DNA of 51,570 bases from Anaerosporobacter faecicola (lineage in GTDB: Bacteria; Bacillota; Clostridia; Lachnospirales; Lachnospiraceae), in contig NZ_JAAQRO010000012.1 in assembly GCF_012070565.1 (NCBI RefSeq), positions 1 to 51,570 on the forward strand, read 5' to 3'. Positions 1 through 8,374 of the stretch are shown piece after piece. The position numbers and the translations under genes were made by a program. The notes under the pieces were generated by a model. That model saw only the letters and a list, made by a program, of their open reading frames with translations, did not search any database and was not told where the DNA came from. Each line of letters opens with the position of its first letter. Position 1 is the first letter of the stretch.

Positions 1-39
1 ACGAATCAAAAAATACAAAGAAAAATGGTGTGCATAAAA

Positions 40-71
40 AATGACCATACCTCATACGAAGTATGGTCATT
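40..71. terminator. Hairpin, terminator-like
   Basis: An 11-bp inverted repeat (AATGACCATAC / GTATGGTCATT) has a 10-base loop. A run of A lies on its left side, so the U-run of a terminator exists only for leftward transcription, yet no leftward gene ends here. It may be a leftover terminator or a processing hairpin. It sits just ahead of the rightward transglutaminase-like gene. Confidence 0.5.
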
Positions 72-107
72 CAGTAAACACTCATTTTAGATATTTAACC
101 TGTCTAC

Positions 108-1148
108 TTGACAGGGGGCATATCATTACGTGAAATGATAAAATCTGTTAATGAACAGGGCGTTGTCTTCCAATATACATATGGAGAGAAAAAAGGCAAT
201 TACAATACGTATATCATATCTTCCGATAATGCGAAAATGTATTACTACAGTGTAAAATTTGTTCATAAACTGAACGAAGTAATACAAAATAAACTGAAAG
301 AGAATCATCCTGGAATTGTAGATCTAACTACGTATCCTGATGAACATACGAGAAAGACAAGGATTCTATATGATTTTGTTGTAGCTACATTCTTAGAAGA
401 TTACGGTTGGTTTTATGATGATTATGATTATCATGAATATATTACAGGATTTGATGAAAAGACTACGTTTACGGAAGCTTATTTTGATAATTTTGATAAT
501 TATGATTATGATAATAGCTATACTGACTTCATAGTTAAAGAGCATACAACTGACCCAGATTCCTACGATCATTATGTATTACGTTCCTATGAAGAATTTG
601 CAGCATTACCGAACCTTGAAGAACTATCAAAGGAAATTGCTATGAATGAGATAAATTCTCAGGAAGCATTGTTGCTAAATCATACATTTGGAGAACTGAG
701 CGATGCAATGAAAATCTATGCAATCGACTATAGTACGTATTTCAGTTGTTATTTCTCACGTCCAGACTTTGGAATGGTATATAAAACGGATTACACAAGT
801 ACCTATGGCTATAAGGCAATGAAAACCATGTATGAGAATAAGGCAGAAGGAGTATGCATGATATTTGCTAGGTATGAGTGTATTTTATTTGAACAGCTAG
901 GCATGACGAATTATTACAATAGTTCCTATCAGATCAATCATGCTTGGAGTGTTGTGAAAGTGAAAAATTCCAAAGGAAAGATTTTGTGGATTCCATTTGA
1001 TTATGGTATTGGACCTTCCCCATCGCTAGTAATCGACCCAAGTCAGGCAAAATATATTGACACCGAAAAGAAACGGTATAAACTTTATCTGAATGGAATT
1101 AAGGGTGCACCTTCTAAGAAGAATTTCAATGAAGATGATTTTAATTAA
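108..1148 (+). CDS. Transglutaminase-like domain protein, uncertain 5' end
   Basis: The C-terminal third carries the Cys-His-Asp pattern of the transglutaminase-like (papain-fold) superfamily: a Cys in EGVCMIFARY, a His in NHAWSVV and an Asp in PFDYG. The family hydrolyses or cross-links peptide side chains; the substrate here is unknown. The N-terminal half is Tyr/Asp-rich, with a run of DNYDYDN-like residues, and matches nothing I recognise. No signal peptide or membrane segment is visible, which is odd because relatives are often exported. The first possible start is a TTG at 108 inside a small hairpin (99-115) and without a ribosome binding site; the first ATG is at 135, with a G-run 16 bases upstream. 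The frame is closed by a stop at 96-98. A 5'-truncated gene that lost its leader is possible. Confidence 0.6.
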   Translation: MTGGISLREMIKSVNEQGVVFQYTYGEKKGNYNTYIISSDNAKMYYYSVKFVHKLNEVIQNKLKENHPGIVDLTTYPDEHTRKTRILYDFVVATFLEDYGWFYDDYDYHEYITGFDEKTTFTEAYFDNFDNYDYDNSYTDFIVKEHTTDPDSYDHYVLRSYEEFAALPNLEELSKEIAMNEINSQEALLLNHTFGELSDAMKIYAIDYSTYFSCYFSRPDFGMVYKTDYTSTYGYKAMKTMYENKAEGVCMIFARYECILFEQLGMTNYYNSSYQINHAWSVVKVKNSKGKILWIPFDYGIGPSPSLVIDPSQAKYIDTEKKRYKLYLNGIKGAPSKKNFNEDDFN

Positions 1149-1235
1149 TAAAAATCTGCCAAAGAGGGGGTTTATGCGGGATTTCGCATTTCGCAAGCAT
1201 CTATAATTCCCCTATATACGAAAGGAGAACACTCT

Positions 1236-1448
1236 ATGCATTATATCATTGACCGTTTTGAAGGCTCCTTCGCCATATGCGAACAAGAAAATGGTGGTTT
1301 TCTTACCATTCCACGTTTCGAACTTCCTGCTGATTGTAAGGAAGGGGATTGTTTGACCCATACGGAACAAGGCTATCGATTGGATCATAAGGAAACCCGT
1401 GCGCGCGCAAAGCGGATTCAAGAAAAACTAAATAACTTGTTTGAATAA
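1236..1448 (+). CDS. DUF3006 family small protein
   Basis: This is a 70-residue protein starting MHYIIDRFEG, followed by a short beta-rich core and a charged helical tail rich in Arg and Lys (ETRARAKRIQEKLNNLF). This is the length and pattern of DUF3006 proteins of Firmicutes, whose function is unknown. In other genomes the family is often found beside metallo-beta-lactamase or competence-type nuclease genes (family knowledge); no such partner lies here. The start is well supported by AAAGGAG about eight bases upstream. It stands alone between a rightward gene and a large structured terminator. Confidence 0.75.
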   Translation: MHYIIDRFEGSFAICEQENGGFLTIPRFELPADCKEGDCLTHTEQGYRLDHKETRARAKRIQEKLNNLFE

Positions 1449-1475
1449 GTTACAAAGGTAACACAAACCATATAC

Positions 1476-1570
1476 AAAAAGACAATCTTTTTACTTATAG
1501 ACCCTACACTGTGCTTTCATAAAACATCAAATACAGTGTAATGACTATTGTTAGAAAAGATTGTCTTTTT
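1476..1570. terminator. Long nested hairpin, bidirectional terminator
   Basis: A perfect 16-bp outer stem (1476-1491 with 1555-1570) ends in A-runs and T-runs on both sides. Inside it is a second 8-bp stem, TACACTGT (1505-1512) with ACAGTGTA (1533-1540). It separates the convergent DUF3006 and GH105 genes, so it can end both transcripts. It is much longer than an ordinary intrinsic terminator. Confidence 0.75.
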
Positions 1571-1642
1571 TATGTTATCTATTTGTTCATTCTATCTTTT
1601 TGTTACTCTACCTTTGTAGTTTATTCTATCCTTGCTTTTATT

Positions 1643-2785
1643 CTATCTTTGCTGTAAACGCAACATTTCTGTATAGGCAAGTAAGAATGGTCCAACACCT
1701 TTTGCATCATCTTTCACAATTGGTTCTGACATATAATAATCAAATGTTCCCGGACGTTTTGTTGCTCCGCCTAAACCAGCAACAAGACAGATTCCATCTA
1801 GATGCATATTGCCATCTTCCACATGAAGATACGTATTGCAAACACCATTGAATGCCTTTTCTCCATATGCAACATAGGACTCATCAAGGAAACCAAGACG
1901 AACGCCTTTTAACAATGCATACGCCATAATTGAACTTCCGCTTGTTTCAAGATAATTACGTTCCATTCCTCCAAGGTTAACAACCTGATACCACATTCCA
2001 CTTTCATCTTGGTAACGAAGCATGGCATCCATAAGATCCACAAAAATCTGTTTCATCTTCTCATAAGGTTCCTTCACAGAAGGATCTGCCTTATCTAATG
2101 TATCAAGGAGTGCCATTGCATACCAACCAAGTGCACGTAACCAGAAGTTCGAAGAAAGTCCTGTTACTTTATCACACCAAAACATCTCTCTTGAAGCGTC
2201 ATAAGCATGGTAATATAATCCTGTTCTTTCATCTCGCATATTCTTCACAACTTGGAAGAATTGGTTATAGATATCATCGTAATTCTTATTTCCATGGAAT
2301 CTCGTTTCATATTCCATATAGAATGGTTGTCCCATATACAGTCCGTCTAACCATACTTGGTTTGGATAGATGTTCTTATGCCAGAAGTTTCCTTCCTTTG
2401 TTCTTGGCATCTTCTCAATTTGGCTATATACAAGATCAATGGCTTTTCTATATTTTTCTTTTCCTGTTAGATCATATAATTCAAATAAAGTTTTTCCTGC
2501 ATTTACATTATCAATATTCAACTCTTCCACAGAATAACCATCGATACTACCATCTTCCCGAACACGATAGTCAATAAAATTATCTGCAAAGTCAAAGTAT
2601 TTTTTCTCTCCTGTAATTGCGTACATTTCCAGAACTGCTTTGATCATGCAACCATCTATGTAGTTCCAATCAACTTTTTTTCCCTCAAGAATCTTCTCAA
2701 TATTCCAAATTGGTCGATCTGGTGTACTCTTTTCAAGTAGTTCATCAATATACCGAAATATATTATCTTGTAATGCTTTATCCAT
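1643..2785 (-). CDS. GH105 unsaturated rhamnogalacturonyl/galacturonyl hydrolase
   Basis: This is a 380-residue member of family GH105 (YteR/YesR type), which removes the unsaturated uronic acid that pectate or rhamnogalacturonan lyases leave at the non-reducing end of oligosaccharides. Visible family signatures are the alpha/alpha-barrel motifs GNFWHKNIYPNQVWLDGLYM with the catalytic Asp near residue 147, FWLRALGWYAMAL, and the C-terminal GVGPFLLAYTEM. There is no signal peptide, so it acts in the cytosol on imported oligomers. It stands alone, away from the main pectin locus, with its own promoter (2840-2869). A GAGGAA lies 11 bases before the ATG. A paralogue at 41896-42981 shares the same motifs. 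Exact substrate (Rha-linked or GalA-linked) cannot be read from the sequence. Confidence 0.9.
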   Translation of the reverse strand: MDKALQDNIFRYIDELLEKSTPDRPIWNIEKILEGKKVDWNYIDGCMIKAVLEMYAITGEKKYFDFADNFIDYRVREDGSIDGYSVEELNIDNVNAGKTLFELYDLTGKEKYRKAIDLVYSQIEKMPRTKEGNFWHKNIYPNQVWLDGLYMGQPFYMEYETRFHGNKNYDDIYNQFFQVVKNMRDERTGLYYHAYDASREMFWCDKVTGLSSNFWLRALGWYAMALLDTLDKADPSVKEPYEKMKQIFVDLMDAMLRYQDESGMWYQVVNLGGMERNYLETSGSSIMAYALLKGVRLGFLDESYVAYGEKAFNGVCNTYLHVEDGNMHLDGICLVAGLGGATKRPGTFDYYMSEPIVKDDAKGVGPFLLAYTEMLRLQQR

Positions 2786-2839
2786 CCTGCTAAATTCCTC
2801 ATATCTTCCTAGTAATCTAAGGTTTAAATCCTTACATCT

Positions 2840-2869
2840 ATAATAGTATACAGGCTATATCCCTGTCAA
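2840..2869 (-). promoter_or_regulatory. Sigma-A promoter of the GH105 gene
   Basis: On the minus strand there is TTGACA (2869-2864), an 18-base spacer and TATTAT (2845-2840), about 55 bases ahead of the GH105 start. The spacing and boxes are near consensus. Confidence 0.6.
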
Positions 2870-2941
2870 ATGATTCTATAGTATATTGGTATGTTTTTTT
2901 GAAGATACATTCCTACCTTGTATCCATTGCTATACTTGCAA

Positions 2942-2970
2942 AATTGCACAATTTAAACAATTGTGCAATT
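2942..2970. terminator. Perfect 12-bp palindrome downstream of small gene
   Basis: AATTGCACAATT, five-base loop TAAAC, AATTGTGCAATT. It lies 23 bases beyond the stop of the leftward 75-residue gene and ahead of the GH105 promoter. On the minus strand it is followed only by a short T-run, so it could be a weak terminator or a protein-binding operator. Confidence 0.5.
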
Positions 2971-2993
2971 CATATTCGTCATGGGTAACTACT

Positions 2994-3221
2994 TTATTCA
3001 TCAAAATCTACGATTACATAATAGCCTCGATCCGTCTGTTCAATCTCCTTAACGATCCCATATTTGGATTTTATTCGATCGGCAGGTCCAATACAGCCTG
3101 ACATGGCAACAGCTGGTTCAATGATGTAGTAATAGTGAAAGGACTTTTTCTCCAATACTTCCACGCGATCTCCCGCTTTTACCAAGTTTTCTCGTTCCAT
3201 CTTAAATCGAACTTCTCGCAT
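2994..3221 (-). CDS. Conserved small protein of unknown function
   Basis: This is a 75-residue acidic/basic mixed protein. The central part (GDRVEVLEKKSFHYYYIIE) and the end (YGIVKEIEQTDRGYYVIVDF) alternate beta-strand residues and resemble a small SH3-like barrel, but I do not recognise a named family. No Cys pair, signal peptide or membrane segment is present. The start is supported by AAGGAAGAG before the ATG. It follows the CpXC gene by 59 bases on the same strand and may be cotranscribed with it. Confidence 0.6.
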   Translation of the reverse strand: MREVRFKMERENLVKAGDRVEVLEKKSFHYYYIIEPAVAMSGCIGPADRIKSKYGIVKEIEQTDRGYYVIVDFDE

Positions 3222-3280
3222 CGTTCTCTTCCTTCTTTCCTACTAACATACAAGACGATACTGTTTGCATGTAGTATACT

Positions 3281-3889
3281 CTATACCACCTGTGCTCCTG
3301 CCCAGTTTAGATCAATACAATAGACATCATCCTCTAAAGGTGGCACTTCATCCTGCACAATATGCAGAACATTTTCATACATGGAAAAATCAATATCAAT
3401 TCCGTCTACATCTTCTTTGTACATTAAGGTGAACTCCAAACTACCACTTTCACTCATACGATAGAAGAATATATCCTCCATTGTATCATTTTCAACATGA
3501 ATCTTTGCAAAAGTAATTAATTTTAGTAATTCGATCGCTTGGTCATTCAGCCCTGCTTCCAGAACACGAACCTTCTCAACGAATGTATCTGCTGTTTTAC
3601 AAAATCGCTTCGTAAAACCTGGAAATCTTGCTTGCTCTTCCTCGCCAATACAGGTTGCATCTGCTGCATTTGGCCTTAAGAAGATTACAAACTTCTTTTC
3701 CTCATTACAGTACATTGTTGGATAAACCAACTTAACTTTATGACCACAACTTTCACAATCCCATTGAAAGATTGAAGAATTCATTACTTGCTCTTTTTGA
3801 TCGGGACCTATTTGTTCAAAACAGGTAACCTTATGTTCTTCTTTGCATTTGGGACAGGTAAATTGTAATTGTTTTTCAATACTATTCAT
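3281..3889 (-). CDS. CpXC domain protein
   Basis: The N-terminus (FTCPKCKEEHKVTCFEQI ... WDCESCGHKVKLVYP) holds two CxxC pairs that likely bind one zinc and match the CpXC domain, a module of unknown function found in Firmicutes. The rest, about 130 residues, is an unassigned mixed alpha/beta region. The predicted protein is about 202 residues and cytosolic. I chose the ATG at 3889 (MNSIEKQLQF) because GGAAAG lies about nine bases upstream; an in-frame extension of 17 codons has no such site. A neighbour with another uncharacterised cytosolic protein upstream gives no clue to the role. Confidence 0.7.
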   Translation of the reverse strand: MNSIEKQLQFTCPKCKEEHKVTCFEQIGPDQKEQVMNSSIFQWDCESCGHKVKLVYPTMYCNEEKKFVIFLRPNAADATCIGEEEQARFPGFTKRFCKTADTFVEKVRVLEAGLNDQAIELLKLITFAKIHVENDTMEDIFFYRMSESGSLEFTLMYKEDVDGIDIDFSMYENVLHIVQDEVPPLEDDVYCIDLNWAGAQVV

Positions 3890-4011
3890 AATTGTCAACT
3901 TTCCTTTTTCTATTTTGCGGGTGTACATCAACAGGATCATCCATCAACATGGTTCCTTAGATCACACATAACTTCATTATACACGAAGAAAATCATAACA
4001 ACAACTGCGAA

Positions 4012-4563
4012 CTATAAGATCGTCTGATAGTCATAAGGAGTAAATCGATGATAGAATGCTCCCATTTGTCCAAAACTGAAGCAATACCGATAAGGATCTT
4101 CCTCATAATCAGGATAATAGATTACATAATCGAATTCGTCTCCATTGGCTTTTTCACAGATTACCTCTGGCTTTTGCTTCTTGAAAACGACCATTACATC
4201 ATCAATGGTACATGCTGGTTTTTTTATAACTTCCATAAGTTCCAACAAAAAGGTATTATCCTTCTTACATTCATGTACATATCTTGTTCCCTGTGCCGGA
4301 ATGCCAACACAGAATCGCTCACCTTTGTTACTTAACTTCACTTGACCAAATCGTCCTTCGATTGCTTCTCTCCATTGAATCAAAAATGCTTTCGCTTCTT
4401 CCACTGTAGGAAGGGAAAGTCCAACCAGTTGTTCCAAGGAATCCCGATTATAATAGATATGGATCATCTCTTCTGCATATCCTAATTTAACCTGCCATTC
4501 ATGAACGGTATCAATCACATTTTTTTCTAATCGTCTATATGCATTTTGCGTTAACTCATTCAC
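4012..4563 (-). CDS. DUF3877-like protein of unknown function
   Basis: The protein is about 183 residues. It starts with a helical stretch (NELTQNAYRRLEKNVIDTVHEWQVKLGY) and ends with aromatic-rich sequence (DYVIYYPDYEEDPYRYCFSFGQMG). This fits DUF3877, a family described from gut Lachnospiraceae such as Eubacterium rectale, with no known role; I recall the family from its general pattern, so the assignment is moderate. The GGAGGG directly abuts an ATG at 4569, leaving no spacer, so the GTG two codons later (4563) is the better start. It follows the exporter gene by 13 bases and is probably in its operon. Confidence 0.6.
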   Translation of the reverse strand: MNELTQNAYRRLEKNVIDTVHEWQVKLGYAEEMIHIYYNRDSLEQLVGLSLPTVEEAKAFLIQWREAIEGRFGQVKLSNKGERFCVGIPAQGTRYVHECKKDNTFLLELMEVIKKPACTIDDVMVVFKKQKPEVICEKANGDEFDYVIYYPDYEEDPYRYCFSFGQMGAFYHRFTPYDYQTIL

Positions 4564-4576
4564 TATCATCCCTCCA

Positions 4577-5017
4577 TTATTGTCCTATTTCCTTGTGCTC
4601 CATACGTTTAAAAAAACCTTGTGGTATCTCAAAGATAAAGATAATTCCTAATACGATTGCTACAGCATATTTTATTGTTTCAAACCCTTTTGCTGAAGCC
4701 AAAGAATACTGTTCCATAATAGTATAATATGCTGTCCAATAGATTCCTGCTCCCGGTACAAGAGGAAATATTCCTGAAATTAAGAAGATCGTAACCGGGC
4801 AACGCATTCGAGTGGCAAAGAATCGGCAAAGAAGTACAACTACGCACGTCGCGAAAAAACACCCTACGATATTTCCCACATAAGAACCACTTATCAAATA
4901 GCATAACCACCCAATGCCACCAACTATACCACACCAAGGATAATATCTACTTGGTACGCTAAAAAGCAAAGAAAATGCAATCGTTCCAATCATTGCTGCT
5001 AAAAATTGTTCCATCAT
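4577..5017 (-). CDS. ThrE-type threonine/serine exporter, C-terminal half (ThrE_2)
   Basis: This is a small membrane protein of about 146 residues with four hydrophobic segments and the motif FPLVPGAGIYWTAYY, which is the hallmark of the second half of ThrE-like amino acid exporters (DUF3815/ThrE_2). The partner gene directly upstream encodes the first half; the two together would form one exporter. The ATG at 5017 overlaps the partner's TGA in an ATGA arrangement, and GGAGGTGG precedes it, so the pair is translationally coupled. Substrate (Thr, Ser or another small solute) is inferred from the family only. Confidence 0.85.
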   Translation of the reverse strand: MMEQFLAAMIGTIAFSLLFSVPSRYYPWCGIVGGIGWLCYLISGSYVGNIVGCFFATCVVVLLCRFFATRMRCPVTIFLISGIFPLVPGAGIYWTAYYTIMEQYSLASAKGFETIKYAVAIVLGIIFIFEIPQGFFKRMEHKEIGQ

Positions 5018-5793
5018 ATCATACCACCTCCTGTTAATCGATGGTATATGGTAAAAACAATTCCAACTCCAAGTGCAATACAAAAAGCAATCAACAAGGC
5101 ATCTACAAGACGAACAATCCCACTGATGTAGTCCTCATTTGCTAAATCACGAATTCCATTGGTAAAAGCAACTCCAGGTACGAGTGGTATGATTGATCCG
5201 ATTACAATGTGGCTCAAACGATCCCCGATACCTAGTTGATAAATGAGAATGGCACAAGACGTTAAAAACATTCCACCACCTAAATTTAACATAATCTTTG
5301 TTGTCCGCTTTTTTCTTTTTGACATGACGCAAAGAAACATCCATAATAGACTGCCTACTATGAATGCTGCTATGCTATCCATATATGTACCACCAAACAA
5401 ATATCCAAAGCAGGCACTTCCAATTCCTGATGCAAGAATCTGTGCCCACTTTGGTTTCTCCGGCATTTGCTGAATCTTTTCTAATTCCGCAATTGCTTCT
5501 GTGGCTGTATATTTTCCTTCTTCAATTTCTCTCGATAATTGGTTTACTGCTGCTACTTTATCAAGATGAGCCGCACTAAGAGGGATATGTTTAACATTTG
5601 CATAAAAATGTTTATCATCTTTTTCCTCTGTAATGAATATTCCACTACTTAATACAAAGGAACTGTTTCCTTCCATTCCATAGGATTTTGCGATTCGTTC
5701 AATCGTTTCCTCCACGCGAAAGATCTCTGCTCCATTCTGCAAAAGAATTCTACCTGCCAGTGCAGCAGCATCTAAGCCTGTTTTTTCTTCCAT
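5014..5793 (-). CDS. ThrE-type threonine/serine exporter, N-terminal half (ThrE_1)
   Basis: Residues 1-110 form the soluble region typical of DUF1212/ThrE_1 (ALAGRILLQNGAEIFRVEETI), followed by about five membrane segments with the motif IIPLVPGVAFTNGIRDL. In Corynebacterium ThrE both halves are fused; here they are separate and overlap by four bases with the next gene. The first ATG (5805) sits one base from AAAGGG; the second in-frame ATG (5793), nine bases after the first, is preferred. This start has the recurring MxxxM arrangement described in the findings. A small hairpin (5818-5831) precedes it. Confidence 0.85.
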   Translation of the reverse strand: MEEKTGLDAAALAGRILLQNGAEIFRVEETIERIAKSYGMEGNSSFVLSSGIFITEEKDDKHFYANVKHIPLSAAHLDKVAAVNQLSREIEEGKYTATEAIAELEKIQQMPEKPKWAQILASGIGSACFGYLFGGTYMDSIAAFIVGSLLWMFLCVMSKRKKRTTKIMLNLGGGMFLTSCAILIYQLGIGDRLSHIVIGSIIPLVPGVAFTNGIRDLANEDYISGIVRLVDALLIAFCIALGVGIVFTIYHRLTGGGMI

Positions 5794-5998
5794 AATACGT
5801 AACATGCCCTTTCTGTTCCAAACAATTTTGGTTCATACCTTTTTCATTCATCCATTATGTTCCATAGATATGATCTCATCGTTCTATACACTCTATTTCT
5901 GTATATGCATGAATACTATTATGTTACCATTCTATTTCCTACTATGCAATCCTGATATTCGTATGATAGGGCTTTGTTTTCCTTCTTGAGACATTCTC

Positions 5999-7198
5999 TC
6001 AATGTTCAGAAGGGAATTGTATATGAAAGGTAGTTCCAACCATTGGAATACTGTTTACCGAAATCGTACCATAATGCTTCTCCACAATCTTCTTCACAAT
6101 GGATAAACCTAATCCGGAACCTCCCATCTGCCTTGAACGGGATTTGTCTACCCGATAGAACGGTTCAAATATATGTTGTAACTCCTCCTCCTTCATACCA
6201 ATTCCCTGGTCTGCAATTACTATATTAACCGTCCCGTCTGGGGAATTAAAACTTTCCACATATACATTGCCACCTGGTCGATTATACTTGATGGCATTCT
6301 CCACCAGATTAAATATAACGCGATATAGCAGTGTAGAATTACCATACATCTCTCCCGTACAGGTTCGAACTTCCATATTCACTTGTTTTTCCTGTGCTGT
6401 TAGCATTAACTCATCAACCACAATATCCACAAGTTCTTGTAAATGAATATGCTCCCCATATCCATTTTCTTCCTCTCTTGTAAGATTCAACAAATCTTCC
6501 ACCACATGAATCAATCGCTCTGTACTCTGTTCCACTACATCAATTGTCTCTCTATATTCTTGTAGCGTTGGCTCTCCTTCCAACTGAAGAACCTGTATGC
6601 CCGCTTTCATGGTTGTTAAAGGCGTCTTTAATTCATGTGCCGCATTCGCCGCAAAATTCTTCTGCATCTGAAATGCACCATCTAATTTTGTAATCATTGT
6701 ATTAAAGGATGATTCTAGGCTGATTATTTCCCGTTCCTTTGTTGCAACAGAAACTGGTTGGTTTAGATTTCTTTCATTCACATTTCGAATACTCTCCTCA
6801 AGTTGTTTCATTGGCTTCAACGCATGATTTACAACAAGTGAAATGATTAATAGACTAACCAAGCTAATGCCAATCATACATAAGATACTCTTCCTTGCAA
6901 AATCTAGATTTGCTTTTTGTAATGGTCCACGTTCTGTGTCTTTCCCCTTTCCCAGTTTATCAATAAAAGATAAGATTTCATTGAGATCATTGTTTCCATC
7001 AATATTGACTCCATTATCATTCATTGAAAAAGAGATTCCATTCCCTATCTGTAACTTGAATTCATTCCCATACGTTGCTTTCGCATTCTGTACGAGAAGT
7101 ATGGTTAGTATAACGATTGTCACTACAAAGATTCCACTTGTGATTCCGATTAACTTCCCCTTTAATGACATATACTGTTTCTTTTTTCTTTCCATCAT
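5999..7198 (-). CDS. Sensor histidine kinase
   Basis: This is a 399-residue membrane kinase of the classic type. There is an N-terminal membrane helix (about 15-36), a short outside loop of roughly 65 residues rich in Asn/Asp/Gly, a second helix (about 103-124), a HAMP segment, and the phosphoacceptor box NAAHELKTPLTTMKAG with His188. The catalytic domain shows N box NLVENAIKYN, G1 IADQGIGM, F box FEPFYRVD and G2 GGSGLGLSIV. Its ATG overlaps the stop of the response regulator gene by two bases, so the two are coupled. The signal is unknown; the small sensor loop contains NGVNIDG, resembling repeats in the lipoprotein encoded at the head of the operon. Confidence 0.93.
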   Translation of the reverse strand: MMERKKKQYMSLKGKLIGITSGIFVVTIVILTILLVQNAKATYGNEFKLQIGNGISFSMNDNGVNIDGNNDLNEILSFIDKLGKGKDTERGPLQKANLDFARKSILCMIGISLVSLLIISLVVNHALKPMKQLEESIRNVNERNLNQPVSVATKEREIISLESSFNTMITKLDGAFQMQKNFAANAAHELKTPLTTMKAGIQVLQLEGEPTLQEYRETIDVVEQSTERLIHVVEDLLNLTREEENGYGEHIHLQELVDIVVDELMLTAQEKQVNMEVRTCTGEMYGNSTLLYRVIFNLVENAIKYNRPGGNVYVESFNSPDGTVNIVIADQGIGMKEEELQHIFEPFYRVDKSRSRQMGGSGLGLSIVKKIVEKHYGTISVNSIPMVGTTFHIQFPSEH

Positions 7199-7875
7199 AG
7201 TACTTCCTCATCTTCTATCAGATAACCCTGTCCACGTAGATTTTTAATCATGATATTTGCATCATTAGCTGCTAACTTCTTCTTCAGAGAACTCATATGA
7301 AATTTAAAAGAATTGGAGAATAAATCCGTTTCACTATCCCACACATGCTCAATCAGTTCTTCGGTTTGTATGACACGATTCTTATGTAATAGTAGATATT
7401 CCAAAATGCCATATTCTTTTTTTGTTAGGTCACATTTCTTATCATCCACAAAAATCATTTTCTTTGCTGTGTCCAATGTAATATTATGGTATCGTTGTAC
7501 CGTATCTTCTTGAATAAAATTGCGCCGTAGAAGGCAGCGGATTCTTGCTTCTAACTCTTGAAAGTCAAATGGTTTCACCAAATAATCATTAGACCCTGCA
7601 TCCAGTCCTTGTATTCGGTCTTCCACACGACTACGCGCAGATAGGATCAAAACCTTCACTTCGTGATCTTTTTGACGAATCTGGTGCAACACTTCCATAC
7701 CATCTACTTTAGGAAGGTTCAAGTCTAGTACTATCAGATCATAGGAATTCACATCAAATAATTCAAGTGCTTCTTCTCCATCATACGCAGAATCTACCGC
7801 ATATCCCGTCTTCTTCAACCCTTTTGCTATAATGTTGTGCATTAATATCTCATCTTCCACGATCAGCAATTTCAT
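7195..7875 (-). CDS. OmpR-family response regulator
   Basis: A receiver domain (KLLIVEDEI, phosphorylated Asp51 in LIVLDLNLPKVDG, Lys of LVKPFDFQEL) is followed by a winged-helix DNA-binding domain (LTKKEYGILEYLLLHKN ... LRGQGYLIED). It is about 226 residues, the usual length. It likely binds the 11-bp-spaced GTTAGA direct repeats in front of the operon (8392-8408) and so controls its own synthesis (inference). The ATG at 7875 gives the standard MKLLIVED start; two other in-frame ATGs lie upstream, and the arrangement AAAGGT-ATG-N9-ATG matches other genes in the window. A hairpin lies at 7897-7910. Confidence 0.93.
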   Translation of the reverse strand: MKLLIVEDEILMHNIIAKGLKKTGYAVDSAYDGEEALELFDVNSYDLIVLDLNLPKVDGMEVLHQIRQKDHEVKVLILSARSRVEDRIQGLDAGSNDYLVKPFDFQELEARIRCLLRRNFIQEDTVQRYHNITLDTAKKMIFVDDKKCDLTKKEYGILEYLLLHKNRVIQTEELIEHVWDSETDLFSNSFKFHMSSLKKKLAANDANIMIKNLRGQGYLIEDEEVL

Positions 7876-7958
7876 AGTAATATCCATACCTTTCATAATT
7901 CCAACGAATTTGTACACGTGCTAAGCATGAAATATTGCTTAACAATAGCACCTATTCG

Positions 7959-8285
7959 TTAATAAATTCTTTTTCCATTTATAATAACCGTTGTATCCTC
8001 ATCATGTAAAACATCGTCAACAGCATCACCAATTTCTTCGATGCAATCCTCTAACCAATTATGCATATTGGAATAATCTACAATTACTTCTCCATCTTTC
8101 CCTTTTACATATACTCCATTCGTATCGACTCTTACTTCCTCATCCCCATCTTGAATGTGAATACCAGATGCCTCAACCTTTACATTGGAATCTTGATCTT
8201 TCACTTCTACTTTCTTACAAGCAGTCAATCCAACTAAACTTACCATACCAATTGTAATTACCATTAAAACTTTATTCTTTCTCAT
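7959..8285 (-). CDS. Small lipoprotein with beta-repeats, TCS-linked
   Basis: This is a 108-residue exported lipoprotein: signal peptide MRKNKVLMVITIGMVSLVG, lipobox LTAC with the lipidated Cys near residue 23. The mature part repeats a unit of the form V-x-x-x-G-I/V-x-V/I-x-x-G-D/K-D/E-x-V-x-V-D (SGIHIQDGDEEVRVD, NGVYVKGKDGEVIVD), then ends in an acidic helix and VIINGKRIY. I know no function. It is the first gene of the operon with the response regulator and kinase, and the NG-V-x-V/I motif recurs in the kinase's outside loop, so it may modulate that sensor. AAAGGAGAG precedes the ATG. Confidence 0.7.
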   Translation of the reverse strand: MRKNKVLMVITIGMVSLVGLTACKKVEVKDQDSNVKVEASGIHIQDGDEEVRVDTNGVYVKGKDGEVIVDYSNMHNWLEDCIEEIGDAVDDVLHDEDTTVIINGKRIY

Positions 8286-8374
8286 ATAAAATCAACTCTC
8301 CTTTGGTTTCTTTTCTAGAATGAGAAACAAGCCGTCTTTTCGTTCAAGACTCTTGCTTCATTTCTCTTATCAAA

